A stretch of 64,000 nucleotides of DNA from Talpa occidentalis. Taxonomy: Eukaryota; Chordata; Mammalia; Eulipotyphla; Talpidae. A program made the position numbers and the translations under genes. Each line of letters starts with the position of its first letter. Position 1 is the stretch's first letter. Under the pieces are notes generated by a model. The model was not told where the DNA came from. It worked only from the letters and a program-made list of their open reading frames with translations, and did not search any database. The stretch is from NCBI RefSeq assembly GCF_014898055.3, contig NW_023603184.1:111404615-111468614 (forward strand), in the 5' to 3' direction. Shown piece after piece: positions 24,664 through 36,849 of this stretch.

Positions 24664-26180
24664 ATCTGGGGGGTGGTTTTATTTTTGTGGTGTGCTTTTT
24701 TCCTGAGGAGTTGTTAGGTTGTGTGTGGTTCTTCTACTCCCTACTGTCTGTTTTCTAATTTGTCATATGCATTGGGACACTGTGTTGCTGGGACTGGCTG
24801 GCATCTTGGGTGAGCTTCTCCGCTCCCCTCTGGCTCCTCCAGGAGCCATCTGTCGGTTTCAAGCAGTCTTTACTGAAGAAAGGTCCCTTTTCTAAAATGC
24901 TGATGTGGGGACACACTCCCCTGTGCGCTTGGTCTGCCCCGGCAGTGGTTTCCCGCTCCCCCTCTGGGTTTGGACTGCAGGCCAGGAGGGGCCTGGTGTG
25001 GGCGAGCTTCCCCGCTCACCTCTGGCTCCTGAGGGAGCCTTCGGCAGGTAGTCTTTACTGAAGAAATATCCCTGTTCTAAAATGGCGATGCGGGACGCAC
25101 TCCCTGCGTGTCTGGTCTCAGGCACACTCTTCTGAGCGCCTGGTCTACCCTGGCCATGGGTGCCCGCTCCCCCTGTGGGCTCAGACTACTGGTCTGAAGG
25201 GGCCTGGGGTGGGCTAACTTCCCAGCTGGCCATGGGCTTCTCCAGGATCCTTCTACCCCTTTCAAGCAGTCTTTTCTGAAGAAAGGTGTTAGTGACTTTT
25301 TTTCTGTTCGCTAGGTGGCGCCAGAGATCTCTCTTATTGTTCTTGGGGAGCTCTTTTTTTCACCCCGTGGGACAGGGAACAGAGCGGGAATGATAGGGAA
25401 AACCTCAACGGCTTTGGGGTGCTGTGTCTGCCTTGTGCCCCACCGACGTGGAGGACCCACACCCCGAATTTCGTGCCCCGGGTCTCAGTTCCCAAGCCCT
25501 CAGGTCCAGGAAGTGGGCTGTAGCCCAGTTCAGTGGCCACAGGAATGGCGCTTTTTGCACCCGCTCCCGTGTCCAGATGCCTGGTTTCTGATTACTCAGT
25601 GAGGGACTTTCACCTCAGTGAGGTCCCCCGCGCATCTCCCTGCAAGCCTAGGTCGCAGGCGTGGGGACCTGGGCAGCCGAGATCCGCGTTTGCTTTTCAA
25701 GTGCACAGCTTTTCCGGGCAAGCTTACCGGCTGGCCCGGGGCTGTGTGCAGGTCTCCAGAGTCTCTGTTGTTCTCTAACGGCGCCTGGCGCTGTTCGCTC
25801 ACCGCTGCGGCGAATCCTGCAGGGTTCTCCACAGCTCCCGTTCACGGGGTGTGGTGGCTGCAATAGTTCCTTTCCACTCCCAGTCCCGCTTGATGCGTTG
25901 TTTGTTCTTGTTGGTCGTTTTGGTTTGTTTTTTCCCTCCTTTCTGTTGGTCGGAGAGTGCCGACTCTGTGGGTGGGGGAGGGGAGCAGGGTTCTGCGCTT
26001 TCCTCCCTTCTAGTCCTCTTTTATGGCCACTTTCTTCTTCGGGTAGTTTGCTGGAGTCGTCCGTTTATCCTCCATGTCCCGGTTCTCACTGGGACCTGCC
26101 GCTTTTCCTCCCTATTAACTTTTTTTTTTTAATGGGAGATCTTACTCACAGCGTCTCCTTGCTGCCATGTTGCTCTGCCC
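24664..26180 (-). promoter_or_regulatory. L1 5' UTR / internal promoter with tandem blocks
   Basis: About 1.5 kb of GC-rich, CpG-bearing sequence lies between the 5' end and ORF1. Three related blocks share 'tctttactgaagaaa'-type cores at about 24867, 25052 and 25270 (spacing about 185 and 218 bp). The first two also share 'ttctaaaatg' and 'gctccccctctggg'-like parts. The first bases on the element strand, GGGGCAGAGCAACATGGCAG, include a CATGGC core that could serve as a YY1-type site, as at the start of human L1. That function is inference. Confidence 0.8.
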
Positions 26181-26466
26181 CAGCTTACTCATTTTGTAAT
26201 TGTCATTCATTCATTCCAAATAAGCATCAAAATATATTCTGCATTATTTTTTTTTTTTTAAAGAGAAATAATTGCTAACTAGCCTTTACATAATTAACAA
26301 GCACTTCCTAACTTTCTGGTTGACAGTCTATCTTGACGTCAGGGTAGGATTTTTTTTTTCCAATGTGGGTGAGTTTCTTTAGAAATACAATTAGGTTTTA
26401 TAATCACAAAAAAGGAAAGATTAAACCAAGCAGGGTTGATTGCTTTTTTATCCGATTTACTTTAAG

Positions 26467-26497
26467 TGTGTGTGTGTGTGTGTGTTTGTGTGTACCT
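26467..26497. repeat. (TG)n microsatellite
   Basis: About eleven TG units, a TTTG interruption, then a few more. Confidence 0.9.
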
Positions 26498-27112
26498 ATA
26501 TATGCATGAGTGTGTATATACGTACTGTGTTTGGAAGACTCATATAATATTTAATGTATATTTTCAGATGTGCAATACATTATGATCTTCATGATACAGA
26601 TACTTCTTAGAAGAAAGGAATTACCTATCAAGATGGTAAAAAACGTGTAGCAGGCAATATACATTTATCCCATAAACCCGATTTTAGAGAAAAAATACTA
26701 TTTGGCAAGCAGTCAAACAATTTTAATGTAAAATTTAATGCAACAGGAGTGACACATTTTAGTACAAATTAATTAGATTACTGAAGTGAAATGGGCTGAA
26801 TCAGAAAAAGTAAAATGAGCTGCATAACATGAGGCACTTTGCAGTAATTCTTAGGCTATCAATTCTTTTACTTTGCAATTTGAATTCTATTTAGAACATC
26901 AAAAATCATATAAAACCAATTCCTATTTCTTCTGGTTGATTACATAAAAATGTAACAACGAGTTCCATGTATTTGGAAAATGAACAGAACATCACTTGCT
27001 TCAATACAATATTTCTGTATTTGTAAAATATCTTTAATCATTTCTTTAATTTTCCATGCTTGTGTTATATCATGGACCTTCTGAAAAAGAACTACTTGAT
27101 ATTTTGTTAATT

Positions 27113-27142
27113 CATTTTATTTTATTTTATTTTATTTTATTT
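27113..27142. repeat. (TTTTA)n microsatellite
   Basis: About six TTTTA units in a row. Confidence 0.9.
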
Positions 27143-27424
27143 ATATTTCAACTTAGTCTGCTAGTAGTCTATGGTGATTTACAATCAATATTAAGAATGA
27201 AAAAAAAATTGGCACTTGTGACTTTAATAAAAATGATCTGATTACAAAAAACAGAAAACAGAAAGTTAGAAAACTGGACTTCATTACAATAAGGCCCCAA
27301 AACAAAATTTTTGTGTCTTGAATTTCACATATGACACTAAGTTCATGTCAGTGAAAGCAAAGAGTGACACACAATTAGTTATACAACTGTCTTAATTTTG
27401 AAAAAGAATACTTTAATTGTATAT

Positions 27425-27920
27425 GTGAGAGTATTTTAAGTTATAAGTAATGAAACCCCAAATCAAAGAGACCCTTGAAAAACTGAAAATATCTGTAGGT
27501 TGGGTGGCAACCAGGATTGGTTCAACCAGAACTTGGTGTAATTGGTTGAGACGTTCTTGGCGTTGTCATCATTTTGTGTTGGTTCATCGGTCTTGTCACA
27601 AGATGGCTGCAGCAATACTAGCCCACACACTCAAACACAACTACATACATAAACTGTCTTTTCTGTTTTTCCCCTAAGACGGAAATTTTTTTTTACATTT
27701 TGCCCAGTGAACTCACCCTCATGTCTCACTGGTCTAGGCATTTGATCAATAACCCACAGGCAAAGGAATGCAGTGGGTGGACTGGATTTGGCCTACTTTA
27801 CTGAACCAGTCGTGACAAAGAAACCAGGCCACTCAGTGCCATGCCTGAAACACAGTGCGGTCAAGTTCCCGTCACATCCCTGTGCTACATGGCCTGGGGT
27901 GGGGACCTGAATATATTAGT
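27425..27920 (+). repeat. Ancient mammalian interspersed repeat, class unresolved
   Basis: 'aatgaaaccccaaatcaaa', 'cacaagatggctgcagcaat', 'tttgcccagtgaactcaccc', 'gtctcactggtctaggcat' and 'tgggtggactggatttggcc' follow, in order, a widespread mammalian repeat consensus I recognise but cannot name with confidence. No protein is encoded. Confidence 0.4.
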
Positions 27921-30900
27921 TCTTAGGAAAGGTAAACAGATGCAACCACCAATGTCCTCTATACAGTTTATCTCAGGGAAATCAACCCAGGGAAATCAAC
28001 CCTTTTTATTAAATAGGAATTTAACCATCCTGAGTTCATTTATTGGTTATGAAAGGCTATTTTGTATTTATATTCAGAGATAGTCATAATTTACATGTTT
28101 TAATTTGTGAATCTGAAGATAGCTGACTTGATAAAAATTTTACATGATGGATAGGCGGGTAGGGCTGAATATTTCCAGTTTAAACTGTGCAGTTTTACCC
28201 AAATCTTTTCCTACTTTCCAGTATGTTCTCTCAATGTTAATCTAAGTAGAGGTAAAAATAATTGACCGTCAATCCAAATATAGGATAAACCATTTTTGGG
28301 GGGCAGGAGTTGGGAGACAGATTTGAACAAGAGTGTAATGACTGAAGTGCCAGAGCTAAAAGTTTTGGATTTAAAACTTTGTCCCAAGGTCACCGGTGCT
28401 GTTACTTCGGGTGTTAAGACCTTAGATAATAATGTGCAGAGCCCTTGTGTTCTGACAAGTACATACAGATACACAGATACATACATATAATTTCAAGTAA
28501 GATGAATCATAATCTTTGAGAATTAGTATTAAATGTTATTTTTCTCTTCATAGAATCTATGGGATTTTAAATAATGTGAATGTTATTGCCTAGCAATGGA
28601 GGACAAAAATCATCACTAAAACATTTTTTAAAATAAAAATGAAATTTGAGGATGAATTGGTGATAATAGCTATTTGTTCTTTCTTCTCCAAGTTTGATGA
28701 TACCACCTGTCCTTCTCCCTTCCAGTCTTTGAGGACTGTGTCTGTATTTAGACAACTGCTTCAAATTTTCTGGTTCTGCTTTCCTCCAAGATGACTCATT
28801 TCTTTATAGACAGCGATCTTGGCAGGCAAATCAATTCCCATAAGTATAGTCTCCTGAAATGAAGGCAGGTTCAGTGTCCTCTCCAGGGGCAGTGCCAGAC
28901 AGTATTTTATTATCTCTTCCAAATCATGACACTCAATGAAGTGTAGAACTGATAAAAGATGAATTTACTATAAAGTCTAAGAGAGAAAACATAACAGAAA
29001 ATGAGAAGTTTCATCATAAATGCCTCAATGAAGTTGCCCAGGGAGGCTTGGTGATGGTGTAGCTCTCTCAGAGCCACAGAAATTACATCTCACTTTATTC
29101 ATGATTGACACTTTAATGGAATCTCAGACTGTCTCAGCATACTGTCTTTACCAGCTTCATTTTCTCTTTCAGGTGCAAAGCAATGTTTCTGGTTTGACCC
29201 ATTGTCCCAAGCTAGGCAGTCAGTTTCTTTGGCACTGGCTCAAAGGACAATAGGGAAGCAATCTAGGTAAAATTACATATTGATCTCCCTTTCAACCAAC
29301 ATCCTTTCCAGTTAAATTACCCTGCTTCTTCCTGAAGGGATGACTATGAGTTTTCAAAACCTGCTCACCTAGCTTCTGAGATAATATTTCCTATAACAGT
29401 TTTCTGATTTAGATTCTGATAGATTTAAATAACGGTTATTTTCACAAAAAGAATACCAGTTAGAGTATTGTAAGCATACTTATTCAGTAAAAAGCAATCT
29501 TGAAGTTGGACGAATTAAGTATTTCCTGATATAATCCTTTAGGAAAACATTCACTACTATGGTAAACTTGAATATTTTTTCCTTCTTATTCTTTTCACTT
29601 AGCATGGCTTTCCTGCAGTCAGTTTTCCATACTGCTGGCAATTTCTTCATATTCTTTAAAATTTTTAAATTCCTTGAATTATTTTGAACTTTTCCTCCTC
29701 TTTTTCTGCTCTCCCTTGTCCACCTCTTCTTTTTTTCTTCGTATTTTCATATGCACAGACTTGGTTATATTCCTTGAATTATGGCACACTCTTTAATCCA
29801 TGAAAGGTTCTTCCCTGAATGATATAGTAGATGTTCAGTGAATAGTAGATGTCCAATTGATTATAGTCTTAGTACTTCAGTAACTTCTCCAATATAGGAC
29901 ATGTATAGAAAGATTGAAAATTGATCAGAGCTATTTCCTTTACCACACATTATAGGTTATCAAGAGCTCCTCAGTGAGTCAAAACTGGAATCTGATATGA
30001 AAAAGCATTATATATGCTTTATATTTTATTACATATTAATATGGATATTAAAGAGCATGTCATTGACTGTAATTCAACTTTTGTAGATTTATAGTTAATT
30101 AATGGACTACTTTAAGTATTTCTATAGCTAGATGGCTCATCTGATGTACCCTCTGTACCTGTTCTAACGGTTACATTCTGATGTTTGGAATTCGTAAATT
30201 AGGAAGTTGTACCTTTTATAGAATTTTGTCTTAATGTGACTCAATTCTGTCTGGATTCTACAAGTTGAAAAGTCATTTATTGAATCTTCTTTGATGACCA
30301 CCCAGGGAGGAGGCCAATTTCTAATTTGAGGTTGCTGAGAATAATAACAGGCATAGCAGGTTCTAGTAGTGCAGTGTTTACTTGTAGCAAGGAGAGAAGA
30401 ATGCACATGACCCAGCCCCTTCACAGTGTGTCCACCTCCCTGGCCAGTGAATGCACTTGGCAGGCAAGCAGAAAATGAAAGCAGTGTAACTGTATGCACC
30501 CCACTTCCTCTTGCAGTAGAAGACCCTGAGCCCCCCTTCTGTGTGTCTGAAATACGGAAAGCATGGTACATGCCTGAGTGCATTGACTGCATGTGTTTCA
30601 GCAGAACAAAGGAATTTACATTGATTCTGAAACAGGGAAGGATAATCCCACAGGAGGGGAAAAGCCCAGCATAAACTGTGAGCATGCTTACCTCAGGGGA
30701 AGGAAGTCTTTCAGGTCCAAGTCCCATTTATGGACTGAGTCAGGGTGGGGAAACTGTAAGCATGAGACTGCCTTTCCCAATACTTGAAGGGGATTATAAA
30801 CACACTTTTATTTTAAGAGACTCAATCATAGATGATTTAGAAAAAAATACTCCCTTGGCAATGTTATTGACTTGTCTAGCATAGAAATTTCTAGAAGTGT

Positions 30901-33026
30901 TTTCATATGTTTTTGACTGTGAAAATAAGTAAGAAATTCATTTTTCATAGTGCCCCTTGTTGTGTGTATTTATAAGTAAACAAAAGCTTCAGAAGCAATA
31001 CACTTACCATTATGATGTATAATATATTCTTACATTTTTTAGTTTGATTCTATTCTATTACATTTATTACAGTGACCCACTTGATTGGTTTCATTAATGA
31101 TTGTAAACTATCCTTGAAAAAAAATACTTTTCTAGGAAATGGGCCATACAGAAAGAATAAAGTTTACAAGAGCATTCAATGTTTTGAAAAACAAAGGAAG
31201 GGGAGAAAAAGAGCAGCAAGAACTGTAAAACAGAGAGTAATTTCACTTGTGTGGATATTACATAAATCACATTTATCTTTCCAGCTGTAATCAACATATG
31301 AACAGAAAACTTTTGGAAATAACAGCTTAAATCTTATGCATGAAGCGATACATAAGTTTTCATAGTTTGCTCAGTTACTCTGATAGAAAACAATTCATTA
31401 TTTTAGCATTTTGTAGAGGAATTGGGAAATTAACTTAAAATTGCTTATTACATGTATTATATATAGAAACTAATATATAAAATATGATCACACACATGTA
31501 TAATTCATGTATAAGACATTAAACAATTTTCATTTTCCCATGTATTCTGGGTTCCATCTGGTTTTCTTTCTATCAGTCTAACAGGAAATCCCAGTTGTTT
31601 GCTTTGTTTTAAGAATCTATATTTTCCATACCATTCTTCTACTTTCTCTACAGAGTTTAATATTCATTTCCTTTAACTCCCATCACAACTATCATACTCC
31701 CAGGTTTGTTTGGACGCTTCCAAGATGTTATCATATTCATTCCCATATTTTTATAATGTACTTTCCTAGTCTTCATAGCCCAAGTTCACTTTGGCTCACC
31801 CGTTTTTCTCAAGTGCCCTATGCAATACCAGATTCGTAGTAGGCATTTGAATATTTGTTGCATGACTGTCTGCATTCTAATAATTAAAATGCCATTTGCT
31901 TTAAAAGAAAAAAAGGGATGGAGGTCAGTATTCACAATATTCTTGAATACGCTCCACATCTCAAAATTTTCTGCCTGATTCATAGTTGCTTTTGCATAGG
32001 AACATATTTATTCCTCTTTCATATCTTTATCCATCAGATTTGGTACAGACTTGCATGTTTGTTGAATAATTGTTTGTTGAATTGATTCTTTTAGGTAAAA
32101 ACCATATTCTAACACACATACATACATAAGCCCATGTTATAACATACATATGTATTGGTTATTATGTATTATATATTATTCATGTAATGGAACTTGTGGA
32201 GAGGGGAATATAATTCTAGTATAATGTTAGAGCACATTTACATAGTCATTGCGGTTGTGTTTATTGATTTCCATCTTTTAGTATCAATCTAATGAGAAGC
32301 ATTAGAAAAAAAAGTTTTGATGTTAATGTGTTAATATCACAAAGTATGTTCAAGAGCTCCTGTGGGAAGTCAATGTAGTGAGATGTATGTGTTTGTTATG
32401 TTATTTATAGATAATGCTTAAGTAGTACAAAAGATAAAAATAACTATTTAAATATCCAAAACTGGAAACAGGAGAAGGGGAGTAGGGAGTAGGGTAAGTG
32501 AACTCAATTTTCACATTTCATAATGATGGCAGTCAATAAGGCAAGATAATAGAAAAAAATTTTACAGAAAAAGGTCAGCGATATCTTTGGAGTATGCATC
32601 TGTGGTAGGGGAGGAATTGGATGAGAGAGCACTCTTTTCTTCACAGATCTTTGGCAGTAACAAGGCAAAATGATAGGAAAAAGTTATACAGATTTCTACT
32701 TTTTGATTAAACTTCCTTAAACCTATTTTTGTGGCCCATTTCCTCTGGCTGTTCCTTAATGTCTTACCTATGAACAGCCTATAACTCTTTTTTAAAGCAG
32801 GTATTGAATTGCAATATGGAAAACATTCAGACCTTTTACACATGAACACTATTATGGGTGGAAATCTGCATCCCTATAAAATTCAAATCTATATGCTATA
32901 TGAAAGTTTGGGATTTCTGTGCAAACAGGATACTTTAATAGTTCTCACACTTTCATGCAAACAGCAGTATTTTGAACCTATTTAGTAGAGCATTATAATT
33001 CCTTCCAAGGAAATAGCATGTATTTA
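27921..33026. other. Mostly unique sequence
   Basis: No clear gene or young repeat. A GC-richer patch with a 187-codon frame (30164-30727) is listed separately. A possible L2-like trace near 31700-31870 is too weak to call. Confidence 0.45.
30164..30727 (-). other. 187-codon open frame of unknown meaning
   Basis: This is the longest ATG-started frame outside recognised repeats, and it lies in a locally GC-richer patch (30400-30770). The translation shows no domain, signal peptide or membrane segment that I recognise, and no promoter or splice sites stand out. The opposite strand also has open frames of 64-82 codons over the same patch, which argues for base composition rather than coding. 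It is probably chance. An exon of an unannotated transcript cannot be excluded. Confidence 0.15.
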
Positions 33027-33082
33027 TGATGATGATGATGATGGTGATGATGGTGATGATGATGATGATGATGATGATGATG
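33027..33082. repeat. (GAT)n microsatellite
   Basis: A run of about 19 GAT/GGT triplets with two GGT interruptions. Confidence 0.95.
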
Positions 33083-33279
33083 TTTGGCTTAGAGTACTGT
33101 ATTTGTTTTAGGGCTCATAGGCTCAAACCTCTACAGATGTAGATTGTCACACCATGCCCACCACCAGAGCACAATAATCCTCCACAATGAGCCATTGGGA
33201 TCCCTCCTGTCACTGCTTATCTTTGGGGGCATTATTTTCCATTCCACAGTGATGAAGATAAAATTTCTATGACTAAGTA

Positions 33280-33445
33280 ATTATTATAAATAGTTAACAT
33301 TATTTTATCCTTCAACAACTCTGTGAAGTGTGCAAAGTGGGACATAGAAATTTGGATTAGCCTGCACAATCATGAGACCAGGATTTTACCCATGTTTCTC
33401 TGATGTGAAAATCCATTTTGTAAACATTGCACTATGTCCTGTCTC
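33280..33445 (-). repeat. Possible MIR SINE
   Basis: 'caacaactctgtgaagtg', 'gagaccaggattttaccc', 'cattttgtaaacattgcact' fit an antisense MIR, strongly diverged. Confidence 0.4.
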
Positions 33446-35004
33446 TCTCTAATGAGGGTAAGAGTTAGTAGGTAACCCACCTGATTCTTTGAGAGGGTGC
33501 CATGATTTTGCATGAAGGCTAGTGCTAATTCCAACTAAACATGTTTTAGTCTCATTGTAGGCTTGGCCATCTTTTATATATATTATTGTAAATTGGAAAA
33601 ACTCTTACTTTGTTTTGTGATTTGGAATTTCCCTCTTAATTAGCAGTTTATGAAACCTCCAAATTTTATAGAACCTGCTAACACAGTTATTGGCATTTTC
33701 ATCTGTGCTTAGCTATATTTAAATGTGTGTTCCCCTCATTTTTTCTCTTTTAAGCATTGTTATTCCTATGAAATAGAGGAAGCTTAGATATTTTCAACAT
33801 TGTACTATAGTTGAATGCCTTTTGTATCACAAAATACCATGCTAACTGGGAACAGTATAATGGTTTCTAAATATATTTTCACTCATTTTATCCTCATTTA
33901 ATTTAACATTCACCCAATGCAAACCATTACTTCTGTGAGAGCTGGAAATATTTAAGGTTGTGAAAACTTGTTTCTGTTTGTTATTGTAATTGGATATTTA
34001 GGTATAATACTAGAAAAGTTCTTATTATTTTCAGTCTCTTTCATGACACTTTGTATTTCGAGTTGCTAACATGTACATCAAAAGATTTATTTTTATAAGT
34101 TTCAAGGAGAAGCCATATTTCATATAAACTTGAACATCTAATAAACTGTTGATTAACACTTGAGTTTAACAACATTGAGAAATGACCTTAAACAGAAAAA
34201 ATTCTTAATAGGAAATTGTCATTCTGTAGATATGGTATTTAGCAACAAACTTTTTTTATGGTGTTGAGTTCTAATGCTTTATTGATAAGGTAAGTCACTT
34301 TATTCAATAATTGAAGTGGTCATCTGTGTAAAAGTTTAATATTTATGGGTTTAAATAATGTTTTGTTTGTATTATGTTGAAATTATTCCTTTATATACTG
34401 GTTTAATTAAGGTCCCAAATCCTCTCTTATTGTAAAATATTTAGAATGTTCTATGATTGTTATGATAAATTCTATAATGAATGAATGAATTAAGAAGTTC
34501 TTGTCATTAAACAAATTTTTATAATGATCATCTTTTTATGTGATGACATTCTGTGAGTCAATGGTAAAGGTTAATTAATGTGGGTTCAGAGACTCATTTG
34601 ATTTATAGGTAGAATGGGAAGACCTAAGTATAATTAAGTAGATTTGTTTTCTTCAGGATCCTAGGAAATCTGGAAATGTGTATTTTGAGTTTTAATATTT
34701 ATGGTATATATACAAGAAAATTATAGTCTTTAATTTGCTTCTCATCACTTTGCATATGGCAATGTACAAATGTGGGGTAAGAAGAAATAGAAAAAGAAGA
34801 AAAACAGGAGAGGGCTTTTTAAAAATATTTTTCATAACAAAAATTCTCAGCAAAGTTACCATATAGTGGTAGTATTTGCTAACACCTTCCCTGTAAGAAT
34901 CCTTTTTCTTTTGCATTTGATCATAATTCTCAAGAGCTATTAATACAATAGTGTCATGATCTACTCAGAAATAAATTTTTGAGATATTGTTAGCCCATTT
35001 TTAT
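33446..35004. other. Unannotated AT-rich sequence
   Basis: No gene or clear repeat recognised. Confidence 0.5.
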
Positions 35005-35120
35005 TACAGATTCTTGTGGGAGGCACTATGTATTATTTATCTTTCTATTCCCCATGCTTATCCTGGTACCTAACATGTTGGGAGTATTCAATACATGTTT
35101 GTTAAATGAAGGAATGAGTA
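35005..35120 (+). repeat. L2 LINE 3' end
   Basis: 'cttgtgggaggcactatg', 'tcctggtacctaacatgttg', 'gagtattcaatacatgtttg', 'ttaaatgaaggaatgag' follow the L2 3' terminus. Confidence 0.6.
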
Positions 35121-36570
35121 AATTAAATAATATTTTTTCTCTTTTAGTAACATAAAATGTTTTAGTTAATTTTGCTGAGCCAACGTTCCTCATTTATAAA
35201 TTGGGAACCTGTATTAATCTTCTCTAAGGCCCCTTCCACTGTCAAAATTTTGTATCTCTGTTGCTCTTTTCTTTACTGGTCTTGGTAGATAATGAGACTC
35301 TGCCTTGAGGACAGAGAAGATGGAGACTCCTGGGTAATAAGGTGTGTTCAGCCTGACAGGTTATTTGCTGATCCTAATGGTTGATGATCGCAGTGAGAGG
35401 TGGGTTTTGATGAATGGCAAAGGCTTCCAGCAGCTTCCACTCTCTTAATTCCATAGTGATTGGATTGCACAAGTAACATTCTTAGCACTTTCTTTTTTCC
35501 CTGCTGAGTCTTCTAAGACTGGTAGAGCAAAGATGGCTCTTTCAATAGGCAGCCTTAACAGGGGATTTATTTTAAGAACTACAGTGGTCTAAGTCCTGCT
35601 GTGCCCTGAGGCTTCAGGTTCACTGACTTTTTTGTAGGGTTGTCATAGGTTCTAGTTTGCCTATTGACAGTTCCAGTTAATACCTGCTGCCTAGTGTAAT
35701 TGTTAATGTTGTCTCTTTTACCCTCAAAAGTAACCTAGTTTGGTCAATAAATTATAGGGTTGTCTACTAACTTTTTTTTTTTTTAACTTCTGAAGGGTTT
35801 CCTCTCCTTGTGTTGAGGTATGATCATTCCTGGCAGTGCTGAGTCTTAGTTATGGGCATCTGTCCCACTCAACCCCTCCCTGCCTCCATATAGCTCTTGT
35901 AAGACCTCTAGTATAGAGGCAAACTGAGTTTAATCACTTTCCTGTTTCTTAGGGAATAAAAGAGTAAATTGAATTCAGCTAAGTTGAAAATGTTACTTTT
36001 TTTTTCTTCCATGAGCTTCTAAAATAGAACTAAATGATGATAATAAGAGTAATAACCATGTAGGTATGTCTTTACATTTTTGCAAAAAATCTAGTAGGTT
36101 TGAAATATGAAAGCATATTATTGTGATATAAATGAGGGTATTATCAAATACTTCAGATCCCTTTCATTGTCTTGGAACCATCTTTTCCATGCATTTTCAA
36201 GTGTGGATCCTTCATGGGTGTGGCTTCTAGATCCCTCCAGTTCAAGGTTATTATCTTAGCATACTTAGAGTGCAGAGATAAGGAAGAAACTCAAGGTCAT
36301 CATGAAAATGTTTTTCAAGTGCCTATATAATATTTCAAAAGGAAAGAAGGAATACTCAGAAAGAAGGGAACAAATCAAAGGCTGCAGTCTTCTCAAAAGA
36401 TTTGGAATTAGAGTTCCAAATGTGAAGAGTAAGGGGAATTTCTGCAGGTAGAGATGGGGGCAAAATGCTAGGAAGAGGCATGTTGTCTTGTTATGGACCT
36501 GCTCAGTTTGAGGAGGAAGAGAGAAAAGTGAGAGGGAAGATGACTGGGTCAGAAAGACAATTTGTTTTAG
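35121..36570. other. Unannotated sequence
   Basis: No gene or clear repeat. No homology of the following MCAF-like fragment is seen upstream of 36571. Confidence 0.45.
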
Positions 36571-36849
36571 AAGCCTGAGCTCAAAATGAAACAGGTGCAG
36601 AAACCCCTGGGCATTGCCTTAACTTGGAACATCACCAAAATCAATCCTAAATTGGCTCCTTTGGAAAGCTACCACCTCTTCTTATGCCATGAGAACCCTA
36701 ATTATAAGTTGATTTGGCAGAAAATTAGAGAAATTAAAGCTTTACTATTCTCCCTCCCATGTCTACACCTCCCCCCCCCCACCAGAAAAAAGAGAATTGA
36801 GATTCTGAAAGTAAAGAAGTTTGAAACTCAGATATTTGACATTCCATGA
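36571..36849 (+). pseudogene. ATF7IP2: ATF7IP2/ATF7IP-like FN3-domain fragment
   Basis: The frame from aagcctgagctc (36571) reads KPELKMKQVQKPLGIALTWN and goes on through INPKLAPLESYHLFLCHENP and IWQKIREIKAL. This is the pattern of the C-terminal fibronectin type III domain of the MCAF family (ATF7IP, ATF7IP2), nuclear co-factors of the SETDB1 histone methyltransferase. The wording is closer to ATF7IP2. Similarity ends near 36770 at a C-rich run, and the rest of the FN3 domain is absent. The frame stays open by chance to TGA at 36847-36849. 'tttgttttag' just before 36571 looks like a splice acceptor, so the piece may derive from a single exon rather than a spliced mRNA. No further exons are visible, and conserved positions are changed. 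I read it as a decayed fragment. The family call is from memory. Confidence 0.55.

Larger units (their letters stand above)
19679..26195 (-). mobile_element. Full-length L1 (LINE-1) retrotransposon
   Basis: A complete but inactive L1 of about 6.5 kb on the minus strand. The duplication cagcttactcatttt at 19679-19693 and 26181-26195 brackets it. On the top strand the junction reads CATTTT/G, as expected for the L1 endonuclease. In element order it has a CpG-rich 5' UTR (26180 to about 24664), an ORF1 frame, a short spacer with an A run, ORF2 (23681 to 19875) and a short 3' UTR with a polypurine tract. ORF1 lacks its start codon, and ORF2 has at least four frameshifts and two in-frame stops, so this copy cannot encode working proteins. 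The good target duplication and readable frames suggest a lineage-specific insertion rather than an ancestral mammalian one. Confidence 0.97.
26196..27424. other. Unique AT-rich sequence with microsatellites
   Basis: No gene is recognised. The stretch includes a TG run and a TTTTA run, listed separately. Confidence 0.5.

Noticed and set aside
33027..33082. Poly-Asp/Met coding or CRISPR-like repeat at the GAT run
   Set aside because: It is a simple trinucleotide microsatellite without spacers or a long frame.
36571..36849. Working exon of ATF7IP2
   Set aside because: The domain is cut short, conserved positions are changed, and no partner exons or good donor site are seen, so it is listed as a decayed fragment.
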